DNA of 54,199 nucleotides, taken from assembly GCA_002729525.1 (NCBI GenBank), contig PBYI01000068.1, forward strand, positions 1-54,199, read 5' to 3'. This DNA comes from Nocardioides sp. (GTDB lineage Bacteria; Actinomycetota; Actinomycetes; Propionibacteriales; Nocardioidaceae). The notes under the pieces are model-generated. The model did not search any database. It saw nothing but the letters and a program-made list of their open reading frames with translations, and had not been told where the DNA came from. The position numbers were made by a program, and so were the translations under genes. Within the stretch, counting starts at the first letter, position 1. Each line of letters starts with the position of its first letter. Shown here piece by piece: positions 24,109-32,490 of the stretch.

Positions 24109-25338
24109 TCAGCCCAGGGCGGCGAGGCGGGCGTTCAGGTACCGCTGCTCGCGGACGTTGGTGCTCAGCCGCGCAGCCAGGGCGTACGCCGCCCGCGCGT
24201 CGTCGGTCCGGCCCGCCTCCTCCAGCAGCTGGGCACGCACCGCGTGCGTGCGGTGGTGCCGGGCCGAGGCCGGGTCGGCCAGCAGCGGCGCCAGCGCGGC
24301 CAGGCCGGCGTCGGCTCCCTCGGCCGCCCCTACCGCCACCGCCCGGTTGAGCGTGACCGCGCGGCCGGGCGTCAGCCGCGCCAGGACGTCGTACAGCGCG
24401 ACGACCTGGGGCCAGTCGGTGGCGGCCGCGGTCGGCGCCTCCGCGTGGACGGCCGCGATGGCGGCCTGGACGGCGTACGGGCCGGGCGGTCCGGCGGGCA
24501 GCACCCGCTCCAGCAGGGCCGTGCCCTCGACGACGAGGTCGTGACGCCAGCGGGCGCGGTCCTGCGCGGCGAGCGGCACCAGGTCACCGCCGTCGTCGGT
24601 GCGGGCAGGCGTGCGGGCGTCGGTCAGCAGCATCAGCGCGAGCAGGCCCGCCACCTCGCCGTGGCTGGGCAGCCGGTCGTGCAGCACCCGCACCAGTCGC
24701 ACCGCCTCGTCGGTCAGCGCCCGGTCGACCAGTCGGTCCCCGCTGGAGGCGGTGTAGCCCTCGTTGAAGACGAGGTAGAGCACGTGCAGGACGGCCTGCA
24801 CCCGGTCGGGCAGCTCCGCGCGCTCCACCACTCCCAGGCGCACGCGCGCGTCGCGCAACGTCGCCTTGGCTCGCGAGACCCGCTGGGCCGCCGTCGCCTC
24901 CGGCACCAGGAACGCCGCCGCGACCTGCGCCGTCGTGAAGCCCGCGACCGCACGCAGGCACAGCGCCACCTGCGACGCCGGCGTCAGCGACGGGTGGCAG
25001 CACAGCAGGAGCAGCGCCAGGGTGTCGTCGTGGTCGCGCCCGGGAGCGTCGTCCGGCGCCACATCCTCCCCCGCCACCACCCGCTCCTCGCGGGCCGCCC
25101 GGGCCCGCTCGGACCGGACCGCGTCGACCAGCCGGCGCTGGGCCACCCGCAGCAGCCAGCCGCGCGGGTGGTCGGGCAGCCCCTCCTCGGGCCACTGTCG
25201 CGACGCGGCGAGCAGCGCCTCCTGGACGGCGTCCTCGGCGGCCGCGAAGTCGCCGTACCGACGGGCCAGCGCGGCGAGGACGTGCGGCGCCTCGTGGCGC
25301 CACACGTCCTCGAGGCCGTCCTCAGACGTCGTCGCCAC
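24109..25338 (-). CDS. ECF42-type sigma factor with C-terminal TPR-like extension
   Basis: A 409-residue ECF sigma factor. Regions 2 and 4 occupy about residues 1-185 (DFAAAEDAVQEALLAASRQW; LCLRAVAGFTTAQVAAAFLV). The remaining ~220 residues are a helical repeat extension with FNEGYTAS, characteristic of ECF42. This group has no classical anti-sigma factor and is typically linked to a DGPF/YCII protein, which is exactly the upstream gene here. The GTG start overlaps that gene by 17 nt. The signal and target promoters are unknown; the extension is thought to regulate activity. Confidence 0.9.
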   Translation of the reverse strand: MATTSEDGLEDVWRHEAPHVLAALARRYGDFAAAEDAVQEALLAASRQWPEEGLPDHPRGWLLRVAQRRLVDAVRSERARAAREERVVAGEDVAPDDAPGRDHDDTLALLLLCCHPSLTPASQVALCLRAVAGFTTAQVAAAFLVPEATAAQRVSRAKATLRDARVRLGVVERAELPDRVQAVLHVLYLVFNEGYTASSGDRLVDRALTDEAVRLVRVLHDRLPSHGEVAGLLALMLLTDARTPARTDDGGDLVPLAAQDRARWRHDLVVEGTALLERVLPAGPPGPYAVQAAIAAVHAEAPTAAATDWPQVVALYDVLARLTPGRAVTLNRAVAVGAAEGADAGLAALAPLLADPASARHHRTHAVRAQLLEEAGRTDDARAAYALAARLSTNVREQRYLNARLAALG

Positions 25339-25711
25339 CGGGCCACATGGCCGGGCGCAGCTCGATGGTCTCCCCCGGTCCGGCGAAGACCCGCGCCACC
25401 TGCTCGGCGCGCTCCTGGGAGGCGACGTCGAGCAGGAAGAACCCGGCCAGGTGCTCCTTGGCCTCGGAGTACGGGCCGTCGGTGGCCACCGGGCCGTCGG
25501 ACCAGCGGAACAGCCGCGACGACGCCGGGTCGCCCAGCGCCTCGCCGCCGACCAGCTCGCCGTTGGCCTGGAGCTCGGCGAAGAGCGCCTCGAACTCCTG
25601 GCCCAGGCGGGCGCGGGTCTCCTCCGGGAGCGCCTGGTGCTCGGGGACGTAGTCGCTCGTCGGGTGCCCCCACGGCTGCGGGGTGGAGTGGATCATCAGG
25701 ACGTACTTCAT
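25322..25711 (-). CDS. YCII-related DGPF protein, ECF42 partner
   Basis: A 129-residue YCII-related protein. The signature DGPYSEAKEHLAGFFLLD near residues 78-95 is the DGPF motif (here DGPY). It opens with MKYVLMIHSTPQ, the usual first strand. Such proteins accompany ECF42 and ECF41-like sigma factors and are often their targets; their biochemical role is not established. ATG 25711 has a GGGAG ribosome site. The gene overlaps the sigma factor start, so the pair is one transcript. Confidence 0.88.
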   Translation of the reverse strand: MKYVLMIHSTPQPWGHPTSDYVPEHQALPEETRARLGQEFEALFAELQANGELVGGEALGDPASSRLFRWSDGPVATDGPYSEAKEHLAGFFLLDVASQERAEQVARVFAGPGETIELRPAMWPGGDDV

Positions 25712-25866
25712 GTCGTGCTCCCTGGGGTGGGTCGGTGTGGGTCACGGGTACGTCGGAGCCGGGGGTGGGGGTTCGACATGGTGCTGGGGTTGTTCGGGGT
25801 TTTTCTCTTGGGGTTGCGGTGGTGGGCGGGTGGTGGGCGTTTCGGCACCTCCTCGCCTAGCGGCTC

Positions 25867-25960
25867 GTCGGGCTCAACCACCGGAGGCGGCGTCGGGCTC
25901 AACCACCTGATGTGGGGTTTCGACTCCTCCCTCGCTGGCGCTCGGTCGGGCTCAACCACC
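25867..25960 (-). repeat. Dispersed GGTGGTTGAG repeat, three copies
   Basis: On the minus strand GGTGGTTGAGCCCGAC occurs three times (ending near 25882, 25907 and 25960). The copy at 25918-25960 is the full form, reaching a GTCGAAAC-type end. It directly abuts the DUF1641 gene and supplies a base of its TAG stop. The rest of 25712-25866 is G- and T-rich DNA with no gene seen. Related copies lie at 42787 and 53951. Confidence 0.8.
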
Positions 25961-26373
25961 TAAGGGCGGTCGCGCATGGCGCCGCCGACGGCCGCGAGGG
26001 CGGCGAGGGCGGCGGAGATGCCGCGGCGGGTGTCGGGGTCGCGCATCCGGCGGAACAGCGCGAGCGGGCCCTCCGCCTTCGACTCCACCGCGGTGGCGGC
26101 GTCCTCGCGGGCGCGGCGCAGGCCGGTGGCGAGGCGCTCGGCCTGGTCGGGGTCGAGGTCGCGCAGCGCGGTGGTGAGCGCGACAACCGAGCGCACGGTG
26201 CGGGCGTCGAGGACGTCCAGCAGGGTGCCGAGCAGCTGCGGGTAGGAGCGCACTCCCCCGGTCAGCGCGCGGAGCAGCCCCGACTCGTGTAGCGCGGCGA
26301 CCAGGTCGTCGAGCTCGTCGGTGGCGGCGGTGTCGGGCGGGGTGGGCGGCAGGTAGCCGAGCGGGCGGGCCAT
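25960..26373 (-). CDS. DUF1641 protein, formate dehydrogenase partner
   Basis: A 137-residue DUF1641 protein. The conserved core is ATDELDDLVAALHESGLLRA with TGGVRSYPQLLGTLLDVLDA. In Bacillus subtilis the homologous YjgD-type protein is the partner subunit of the YjgC formate dehydrogenase, so this is probably a small subunit linking the dehydrogenase to its electron acceptor. ATG 26373 overlaps the fdhF stop (TGATG) and has a GAAGGAG site. The gene ends at a dispersed repeat. Confidence 0.82.
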   Translation of the reverse strand: MARPLGYLPPTPPDTAATDELDDLVAALHESGLLRALTGGVRSYPQLLGTLLDVLDARTVRSVVALTTALRDLDPDQAERLATGLRRAREDAATAVESKAEGPLALFRRMRDPDTRRGISAALAALAAVGGAMRDRP

Positions 26374-29300
26374 CAGCTGGTCGCTCCTTCCGGGTCGGGC
26401 TGCGGTGGGGTGCGGTAGTCGGGGCGCGCCCACTTCTCCTCGACCCTGACCCCGAGTTGGGGCGTGGGCGAGCCGTAGCGGTGGTGGTGGCGCGGCAGCG
26501 GCGAGCCGTCGCGGTCGGGCTTGCGACGACGTCCGGGACGCTCGTCCTCGCCGGGGCCGTCGACGCACTCGATGCGCGCGGCGAGCTCCTTGTACGCCGG
26601 GGTGTGCGAGTCGGGGTCGGTCTCGTTCGACGTGAGCCGGTTGATCGCACCCGTCTGCATCGGCACGTAGACCTCGCCGTCGGCGACCTCGTCGCTCAGC
26701 AGCACCCGCGCCTCCAGCGACCCGCGGCGCGAGGTGAGGCGCACCCAGTCTCCGGTGCGCAGTCCGCCCCTGCTGCCGGGGCCGCCGTACTCGGCAGCGG
26801 TGCGCGGGGACATCTCGACGTACGTGTCGGGCGCGATCCGGCTGAGGCCCTCCGAGCGCATCGTGAAGTTGCCCTCGTGGAAGTGCTCGAGCACCCGGCC
26901 GTTGTTGACGTGCAGGGGGTACTCGTCGTCGACGGCGTCGGTCGGCTCGCGGAACTCCAGCGGGTGCAGCCGGGCCAGGCCGTCGTCGAAGTGGAACGAC
27001 TCCTCGTAGAGCAGCGGGGTGTCGGTGCCGTCCTCGGCGACCGGCCACTGGAGCGAGTCGTAGCCCTCGAGGCGGTCCCAGGTGACGCCGGCGAACATCG
27101 GCGTCAGCCCGGCGATCTCGTCGATCACCTGGCGGGGGTGGGTGTAGCCCCACACGTGGCCGAGGCGCTCTGCGATGCCTTGGAGGATCTGCCAGTCCGG
27201 CCGGGTGCCGGGCAGCGGGTCCATCGCCTGGTTGAGGCGCTGGATGCGGCGCTCGGTGTTGGTGAACGTGCCGTCCTTCTCCAGCGAGGAGACCGCCGGG
27301 AGGATGACGTCGGCGTAACGGCAGGTGTGGGAGAAGAACAGCTCGGAGACGACGAGGAAGTCGAGCTGCTCGAGCGCCTCCTGCACGTAGGCGGCGTTGG
27401 CGTCGACCAGCGAGATCTCCTCGCCGACCACCACGAGCCCCTTGAGCGAGCCCTCGTGGACGGCGTCGATCATGCCGTGGTTGTCGAGGCCGGCCTCGAG
27501 CTTCATCGGCTCCGGCAGGCTCCACGCCTGGGCGAACTTCTGTGCCACGTCGGCGTCGGTCACCGGCTGGTAGCCGGGGTAGAACGAGTTGATGGTGCCG
27601 TAGTCACTGCAGCCCTGGACGTTGTTGTGGCCGCGCAGCGGGTAGGCACCGGTGCCGGGCCGGCCGTAGTTGCCGGTGACCAGGAGCAGGTTGCTGATCG
27701 CGGTCGAGGTGTCGGAGCCCATGGAGTGCTGGGTGACGCCCATCGCCCAGCAGGCGGCGACCGAGTCGGCGTCGGCGATCGTGCGGGCGAGGTCGCGCAG
27801 GGTGTCGGCGGCGATGCCGGTGCGCTCCTCGGCGTACTCCAGCGTGTACGGCGCGAGGCTCGCGCGGTAGTCGTCGAGTCCGCTCACCCGCTCCTTGAGG
27901 AACGCCTCGTCCGCCCAGCCCTCGTCGAGCACGCACCTGGCGACGGCCGAGAGCCAGACCAGGTCCGTGCCGGGCGCGGGCTTGAGGAAGTGGTCGGCGC
28001 GCTGGGCCATGGTGTGCCGGCGCAGGTCGGCGACCACGTGCACCTGGCCGTTGAGCTTCTGCGCGCGACGCAGGCGCGAGGCGATGACCGGGTGGGAGTC
28101 GGCGGTGTTGGTGCCGACCATGATGACCAGCGACGCGCGCTCCAGGTCGCTGATCGAGCCGGAGTCGCCGCCGTACCCGACCGTGCGCCACAGGCCCTGG
28201 GTGGCCGGCGCCTGGCAGTAGCGCGAGCAGTTGTCGACGTTGTGGGTGCCGATGACCTGCCGGGCGAGCTTCTGGGTGAGGTAGGACTCCTCGTTGGTGG
28301 CCTTCGAGGAGCCGATGACGCCGATCGCGTCGGAGCCGTGCTCGTCGACGATGCCGCGCAGCCGGCGGGCGACGACGTCGAGAGCCTCCTCCCAGGTGGT
28401 CTCGCGGAACCGGTCGCCGTCGCGCACCAGCGGGTGGGTGAGCCGGTCGTCGGCGTTGACGTGGTCCCAGCCGAACTTGCCCTTCACGCACGTCGAGATG
28501 GAGTTGGCCGGGCCCTCGACCTGCGGCTGGATCTTGAGGATCTCCCGGCCGCGGGTGAGCACGTCGAAGGAGCAGCCGACGCCGCAGTAGGTGCAGACCG
28601 TCTTGGTGGTGTCGGTGGCCGCCATCCGGGCCGTCGCCTCGAGGTCGGAGAGCAGGTAGAGCGGCTCGTAGCCGGTGGTCGGCTCGACGTCCTTGACCAT
28701 CGCGATCGCGGGCTCGCGGGTCTGCTCGGGCCAGTCGGTCATCAGGCCGGCGCGGCCCAGCATCGTGACCTCCATCAGCGCGTTGCAGGGGCACACCGTC
28801 ACGCAGTGGCCGCACGACACGCACGACGACTCCCCCGCCGGCACGCCGCCGTCCCACAGCACCCGCGGGTCGTCGGAGGACCAGTCGATCGACAGCGTCT
28901 CGGTGACCTGCACGTCCTGGCAGGCCTCGACGCAGCGGCCGCAGAGGATGCACTGGTCGGGGTCGTAGCGGTAGAACGCGTGGCTGACGTCGGGCTCGTA
29001 CGGCTTCGGCTGGTGGCCGATCCGCTCGAACTCCAGGTTGGCCGACTCGATGCCCTTCTTCAGCGTGCAGGCACCGTCGTTGTGGTCGCAGATCGTGCAG
29101 TAGAGGACGTGCTTGCGGACCAGCCGCTGGGCGGCCTCCTCGCGGGCGCTCGCCGCCTGTCCGCCGGTGCCCTCGGTGTCGAGGGCCAGGCCCTCCTCGG
29201 CGTACGTCGCACACGAGCGGACCAGCTCGCCGTCGACCTCCACCAGGCAGGCGTCACAGGTCTGCAGCGGGCCCAGCGCCGGGTGGTAGCAGACCGACGG

Positions 29301-29483
29301 GAACGTGTCGGGCTCGCCGGGCGGGGTGGTCAGCGCCTCCAGCACCGGCCGGCCCTCGACGGCGGTCACCGGCTTGCCGTCGACGCTCACCGTGACCTCG
29401 CGGGGCGGGTCGGCCGCCGCGTCCTCGGAGAGCGGGCGGAAGGCCGCCCGACGGTCGACGTCTGCCGGTTCGGTGCTCGTCAC
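26373..29483 (-). CDS. fdhF: Molybdenum formate dehydrogenase alpha subunit, YjgC/YrhE type
   Basis: A 1036-residue molybdoenzyme that probably oxidises formate to CO2. From the N-terminus: a 2Fe-2S domain (Cys65, 76, 79, 91), a His-Cys3 4Fe-4S site (His124, Cys128, 131, 138), two ferredoxin clusters (Cys177, 180, 183, 187 and Cys220, 223, 226, 230), then the bis-MGD core with its own 4Fe-4S cluster (Cys296, 299, 303, 331). The Mo ligand is Cys422, not selenocysteine, and Gln423 follows where E. coli FdhF has His. B. subtilis YjgC-type enzymes share this Cys-Gln pair as far as I recall. The C-terminus carries a ~45-residue basic tail. GTG start, 8 nt after TAGCGT. Confidence 0.92.
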   Translation of the reverse strand: MTSTEPADVDRRAAFRPLSEDAAADPPREVTVSVDGKPVTAVEGRPVLEALTTPPGEPDTFPSVCYHPALGPLQTCDACLVEVDGELVRSCATYAEEGLALDTEGTGGQAASAREEAAQRLVRKHVLYCTICDHNDGACTLKKGIESANLEFERIGHQPKPYEPDVSHAFYRYDPDQCILCGRCVEACQDVQVTETLSIDWSSDDPRVLWDGGVPAGESSCVSCGHCVTVCPCNALMEVTMLGRAGLMTDWPEQTREPAIAMVKDVEPTTGYEPLYLLSDLEATARMAATDTTKTVCTYCGVGCSFDVLTRGREILKIQPQVEGPANSISTCVKGKFGWDHVNADDRLTHPLVRDGDRFRETTWEEALDVVARRLRGIVDEHGSDAIGVIGSSKATNEESYLTQKLARQVIGTHNVDNCSRYCQAPATQGLWRTVGYGGDSGSISDLERASLVIMVGTNTADSHPVIASRLRRAQKLNGQVHVVADLRRHTMAQRADHFLKPAPGTDLVWLSAVARCVLDEGWADEAFLKERVSGLDDYRASLAPYTLEYAEERTGIAADTLRDLARTIADADSVAACWAMGVTQHSMGSDTSTAISNLLLVTGNYGRPGTGAYPLRGHNNVQGCSDYGTINSFYPGYQPVTDADVAQKFAQAWSLPEPMKLEAGLDNHGMIDAVHEGSLKGLVVVGEEISLVDANAAYVQEALEQLDFLVVSELFFSHTCRYADVILPAVSSLEKDGTFTNTERRIQRLNQAMDPLPGTRPDWQILQGIAERLGHVWGYTHPRQVIDEIAGLTPMFAGVTWDRLEGYDSLQWPVAEDGTDTPLLYEESFHFDDGLARLHPLEFREPTDAVDDEYPLHVNNGRVLEHFHEGNFTMRSEGLSRIAPDTYVEMSPRTAAEYGGPGSRGGLRTGDWVRLTSRRGSLEARVLLSDEVADGEVYVPMQTGAINRLTSNETDPDSHTPAYKELAARIECVDGPGEDERPGRRRKPDRDGSPLPRHHHRYGSPTPQLGVRVEEKWARPDYRTPPQPDPEGATS

Positions 29484-29491
29484 GGTCGGCC

Positions 29492-29497
29492 ACGCTA
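29492..29497 (-). promoter_or_regulatory. -10 box for the fdhF-DUF1641 operon
   Basis: TAGCGT on the minus strand, 8 nt before GTG 29483. Confidence 0.5.
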
Positions 29498-29550
29498 GCC
29501 CTCCCTCCCCGCGTGCGGGGTCCTCCCCGCGGGTGTCGGCCCTGACGTGC

Positions 29551-29556
29551 CAGACT
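29551..29556 (+). promoter_or_regulatory. -10-like box for the monooxygenase-like gene
   Basis: CAGACT, 7 nt, then GTG 29564. Confidence 0.45.
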
Positions 29557-29563
29557 CGCCGCC

Positions 29564-29890
29564 GTGCACCAGCCCCAGGTCGGTCAGGTCGTCACGGTCT
29601 TCCGCAACCGGCTCCGCGACGACGCCCAGCCGGCGTACGGCGAGGAGCTCGAGGTGGTCGCCGCGCTGGCCCGCGAGATGCCCGGCTTCGTGGAGACCAA
29701 GACCTTCACCGCCGACGACGGCGAGCGGTGCACCGTGGTGACGTTCGCCGACGCCGGCTCGCACGGCGCCTGGCGCGACCACCCGCGGCACCGGGAGGCG
29801 CAGCGGCACGGCGTGACGTCGTACTACGCGGAGTACTCGATCGCGGTGGGCGCGACGTCGTACGCGAGTGACTTCGGGGGTGGCTCGTGA
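29564..29890 (+). CDS. Antibiotic biosynthesis monooxygenase (ABM)-like protein
   Basis: A 108-residue ferredoxin-like (dimeric alpha-beta barrel) protein. VVTVFRNRLRDDAQPAYGEE, EMPGFVETKTFTADDGERCT and SHGAWRDHPRHREAQRHG follow the ABM/DUF718-like pattern. Small members act as monooxygenases, heme-handling proteins or stress proteins, and the sequence does not decide between them. It begins at a leaderless-type GTG and overlaps the next gene by four bases (GTGA). Confidence 0.75.
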   Translation: MHQPQVGQVVTVFRNRLRDDAQPAYGEELEVVAALAREMPGFVETKTFTADDGERCTVVTFADAGSHGAWRDHPRHREAQRHGVTSYYAEYSIAVGATSYASDFGGGS

Positions 29891-30324
29891 GCGGTCCGTC
29901 CAGCCCTGGCCTCGCCGGCGCGGCGCTGCGCGAACGGGTCGACACCGTGCTCGGAGTGCCGCTCGTGCGGGCGCTGTCGATCGGGCTGCTCGACGAGGAC
30001 GACCCGGCCGCCGGGGCGCGGATGCCGGTGACCGAGCTGGCCGGCAACGGGTTCGGCGGCAGCCACTCCGCGGCCATGTCGGCGCTGATGGAGGCGGCGG
30101 GCTACCTCGCGCTCGCACCGACGCTGTCGGTCACCGAGCACGCCGTCACCCAGTCGTCGGCGCTGAGCCTGCTCGCCCCCGCGGGCGACGGTCGCGACGT
30201 CGTCGCGGTCGGCACCGTCGACCGGCGCGGGCGGCGGGCGGCGTACGTCTCGGTGGTGGCGACCGTCGACGACCGGCTGGTCGCGCGGATGCAGGTCGTG
30301 AAGGCGGTCGTCCCGCTGCGGTGA
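29887..30324 (+). CDS. PaaI-like hotdog thioesterase
   Basis: A 145-residue hotdog-fold protein. NGFGGSHSAAMSALMEAAGY resembles the PaaI thioesterase region that holds the catalytic Asp or Glu, here probably Glu88, but the usual HGG signature is altered to GGSHS. SVVATVDDRLVARMQVVKAV forms the last strands. It is coupled to the ABM-like gene by a GTGA overlap. The acyl substrate is unknown. Only 27 nt separate its stop from the convergent SulP gene; weak CCGGTC/GACCGG pairing lies there. Confidence 0.7.
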   Translation: MSGPSSPGLAGAALRERVDTVLGVPLVRALSIGLLDEDDPAAGARMPVTELAGNGFGGSHSAAMSALMEAAGYLALAPTLSVTEHAVTQSSALSLLAPAGDGRDVVAVGTVDRRGRRAAYVSVVATVDDRLVARMQVVKAVVPLR

Positions 30325-30351
30325 GGCTCCGGTCTGCTGCCTCGGACCGGT

Positions 30352-31866
30352 TCAGTGCACGGCGAGGTTGCCGGAGAGGCGGCCGTGCATGGTGCTGCTG
30401 AACTCGTTGAGCCCGACGATCTCGACGGTCGCGCCGTGCCGCTCGTACTTCGTGGTGACGGCGTCCAGCGCGGCCACGGTCGAGGCGTCCCAGACGTGCG
30501 AGCCGGTCAGGTCGACGACGACCCGCTCGGGGTCCTCGGCGTAGTGGAACTGGGTGTAGAGGTCGTTGCTGGAGGCGAAGAAGAGCTCGCCGGTGACCGT
30601 GTAGCGGGCGACCTCGGTGCCGTCGGCCTCGGTGACGACCTCGCGCTCGACGTTGGCGAGATGGGCGACCCGGCGGGCGAACAGCGTCATCGCGGTGAGC
30701 ACGCCGACCGCGACGCCGATCGCGAGGTTGTGGGTGAGGACGGTGACGACGACGGTCGCCAGCATCACGGTGGTCTCCGAGCGCGGCATCCGCTTGAGGG
30801 TGCCGGGCTGCACGGAGTGCCAGTCGAAGGTGCCGACGGCGACCATGATCATCACCGCGACGAGCGCGGCCATCGGGATCTGCGCGACCAGGTCGCCGAA
30901 TCCGACGACCAGGATCAGCAGGAAGACGCCGGCGCAGAACGTCGAGATGCGGGTCCGCGCACCGGACGCGCGGATGTTGATCATCGTCTGGCCGATCATC
31001 GCGCAGCCGCCCATGCCACCGAAGAATCCGGTGATGACGTTGGCGCCGCCCTGGCCCATCGCCTCGCGGGTCTTGTCGGAGCCGGTGTCGGTGATGTCGT
31101 CGACGAGCTTGGCGGTGAGCAGCGACTCCAGCAGTCCGACGACGGCCATGGCGATGGCGTACGGCGCGATGATCTGGAGGGTGTCGAGGTTCATCGGCAC
31201 GTCGGGCCACAGCAGCGACGGCAGCGTCTCGGGCAGCGCGCCCTCGTCGCCGACGTCGGGCAGGGTCAGGCCGAACGTGAGCACGACGGCCGTGAGCACG
31301 GCGATCGCGACCAGCGGCGCCGGCACCACGTCGGTGACCTTGGGGAGACCGACGATGACGAGCAGGCCGACCGCGACGAACGGGTAGACCAACCACGGGA
31401 CGTCGACCAGGTGCGGCAGCTGGGCCAGCGCGATGAGGATCGCGAGGGCGTTGACGAAGCCGACCATCACCGAGCGCGGGACGAACCGCATCATCTTCGC
31501 CACGCCCAGCGCGCCCAGCACGACCTGGATGAGGCCGGCCAGGATGACGGTAGCGATGAGGTAGTCGACGCCGTGCTCGCGGGCGACTGGCGCGATGACC
31601 AGCGCGACTGCACCGGTGGCGGCCGAGATCATCGCGGGACGGCCGCCGAGGAAGGCGATGCTGACCGCCATCGTGAACGACGCGAACAGGCCCAGCCGCG
31701 GGTCGACCCCGGCGATGATCGAGAACGAGATCGCCTCGGGGATGAGCGCCAGCGCCACCACCAGACCGGCCACGACCTCACGACGTAGGATCGCCGGCGA
31801 GCGCAGGGCGCCCCGGACGGTGTTGTCCTCGACGGGTCCGGAGGTGGCGGTCAGGGCAGGCGGCAC
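30352..31866 (-). CDS. SulP-family anion transporter with STAS domain
   Basis: A 504-residue SLC26/SulP transporter. About eleven hydrophobic segments follow REVVAGLVVALALIPEAISF, the family opening; NVITGFFGGMGGCAMIGQTM is a conserved later signature. The cytosolic C-terminal STAS domain spans about 410-500 (VVVDLTGSHVWDASTVAALD). Substrates may be sulfate, bicarbonate or another anion. GTG 31866 has a TGGGAG ribosome site; the frame remains open for 75 further codons upstream, but that part is Pro/His-rich and lies in a probable leader. Confidence 0.9.
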   Translation of the reverse strand: MPPALTATSGPVEDNTVRGALRSPAILRREVVAGLVVALALIPEAISFSIIAGVDPRLGLFASFTMAVSIAFLGGRPAMISAATGAVALVIAPVAREHGVDYLIATVILAGLIQVVLGALGVAKMMRFVPRSVMVGFVNALAILIALAQLPHLVDVPWLVYPFVAVGLLVIVGLPKVTDVVPAPLVAIAVLTAVVLTFGLTLPDVGDEGALPETLPSLLWPDVPMNLDTLQIIAPYAIAMAVVGLLESLLTAKLVDDITDTGSDKTREAMGQGGANVITGFFGGMGGCAMIGQTMINIRASGARTRISTFCAGVFLLILVVGFGDLVAQIPMAALVAVMIMVAVGTFDWHSVQPGTLKRMPRSETTVMLATVVVTVLTHNLAIGVAVGVLTAMTLFARRVAHLANVEREVVTEADGTEVARYTVTGELFFASSNDLYTQFHYAEDPERVVVDLTGSHVWDASTVAALDAVTTKYERHGATVEIVGLNEFSSTMHGRLSGNLAVH

Positions 31867-32031
31867 GGGCTGGCTCCCAGGGGTGTGCGGGGGTGGCGAC
31901 GGGCAGTGCGGCCTCGGTGGGCCGTCGGTCGTGCTGTGGTGGGGCCCGCTCCACCGCCCGAGCAGCCCCGACGCGTCCCACGGCGTACGGGAGCGCGAGG
32001 CGCGGTGCGGGCAGACCAGTGCTCCACGGTA
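31867..32031 (-). promoter_or_regulatory. Probable ~150-nt leader and promoter of the SulP gene
   Basis: A TACCGT -10 box lies at 32031-32026 on the minus strand, so the message would carry a leader of about 150 nt, unusual for this window. I cannot assign a riboswitch class. An N-terminal protein extension is the alternative reading. Confidence 0.4.
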
Positions 32032-32151
32032 GGTGGGTCTGACCTGCACGGTCGATTCTTCGGCCGGTGGGCGGTCCGTGAGATCGGCCACGTGGGTGGG
32101 GTCCGATCGCCGGCATGGTCGAGCGCTGCGGGCGCGCGTGGCTGAGGGGTG

Positions 32152-32456
32152 GGCGGTGCGTGGTCAACCGTCTCGGTGCGGGAGCCGGTTGCCTGCTCAC
32201 CGCTGGGTGCGTCGGAACCGGCCGGCGCGCAGGGAGCGGTGCGCGGTCAACCAGGAGGGGCAGCCGGACGGTTGCCTGCTCACCGCCCGGTGCGTCGGAG
32301 TCGGTCGGCGTGCAGGGAGCGGTGCGTGGTCAACCGGGTGGGGCGGCCGAACGGTTGCCTGCTCACCGCCGGGCGCGTCGGAGCCGGTCGGCGTGCAGGG
32401 CCCGGTGCGTGGTCAGCCTGGTGGGCCGGCCCAACGGTTGGTCACTCACCGCTCAC
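32152..32456. repeat. Array 2: four ~83-bp repeats, opposite orientation to array 1
   Basis: GGTCAACC or its variant GGTCAGCC starts at 32162, 32245, 32328 and 32411, with a constant 83-bp period. Each unit carries GGTGCGTGGTCAACC, a 17-nt variable loop, GGTTG, CTGCTCACCGC and a GTCGG-rich end. The reverse complement of array 1 has the same order and period. The 17-nt loops differ in all four copies. No gene is seen from 32092 to 32490. Confidence 0.88.
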
Positions 32457-32490
32457 GACACAGCCCCGGGCACCAGGGCGCCTCCGCTCC

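Noticed and set aside
26457..29498. A 1013-codon plus-strand open frame opposite fdhF
   Set aside because: fdhF has a complete set of cofactor motifs; this is its reverse-complement shadow with a biased Val/Gly/Asp/Arg composition.
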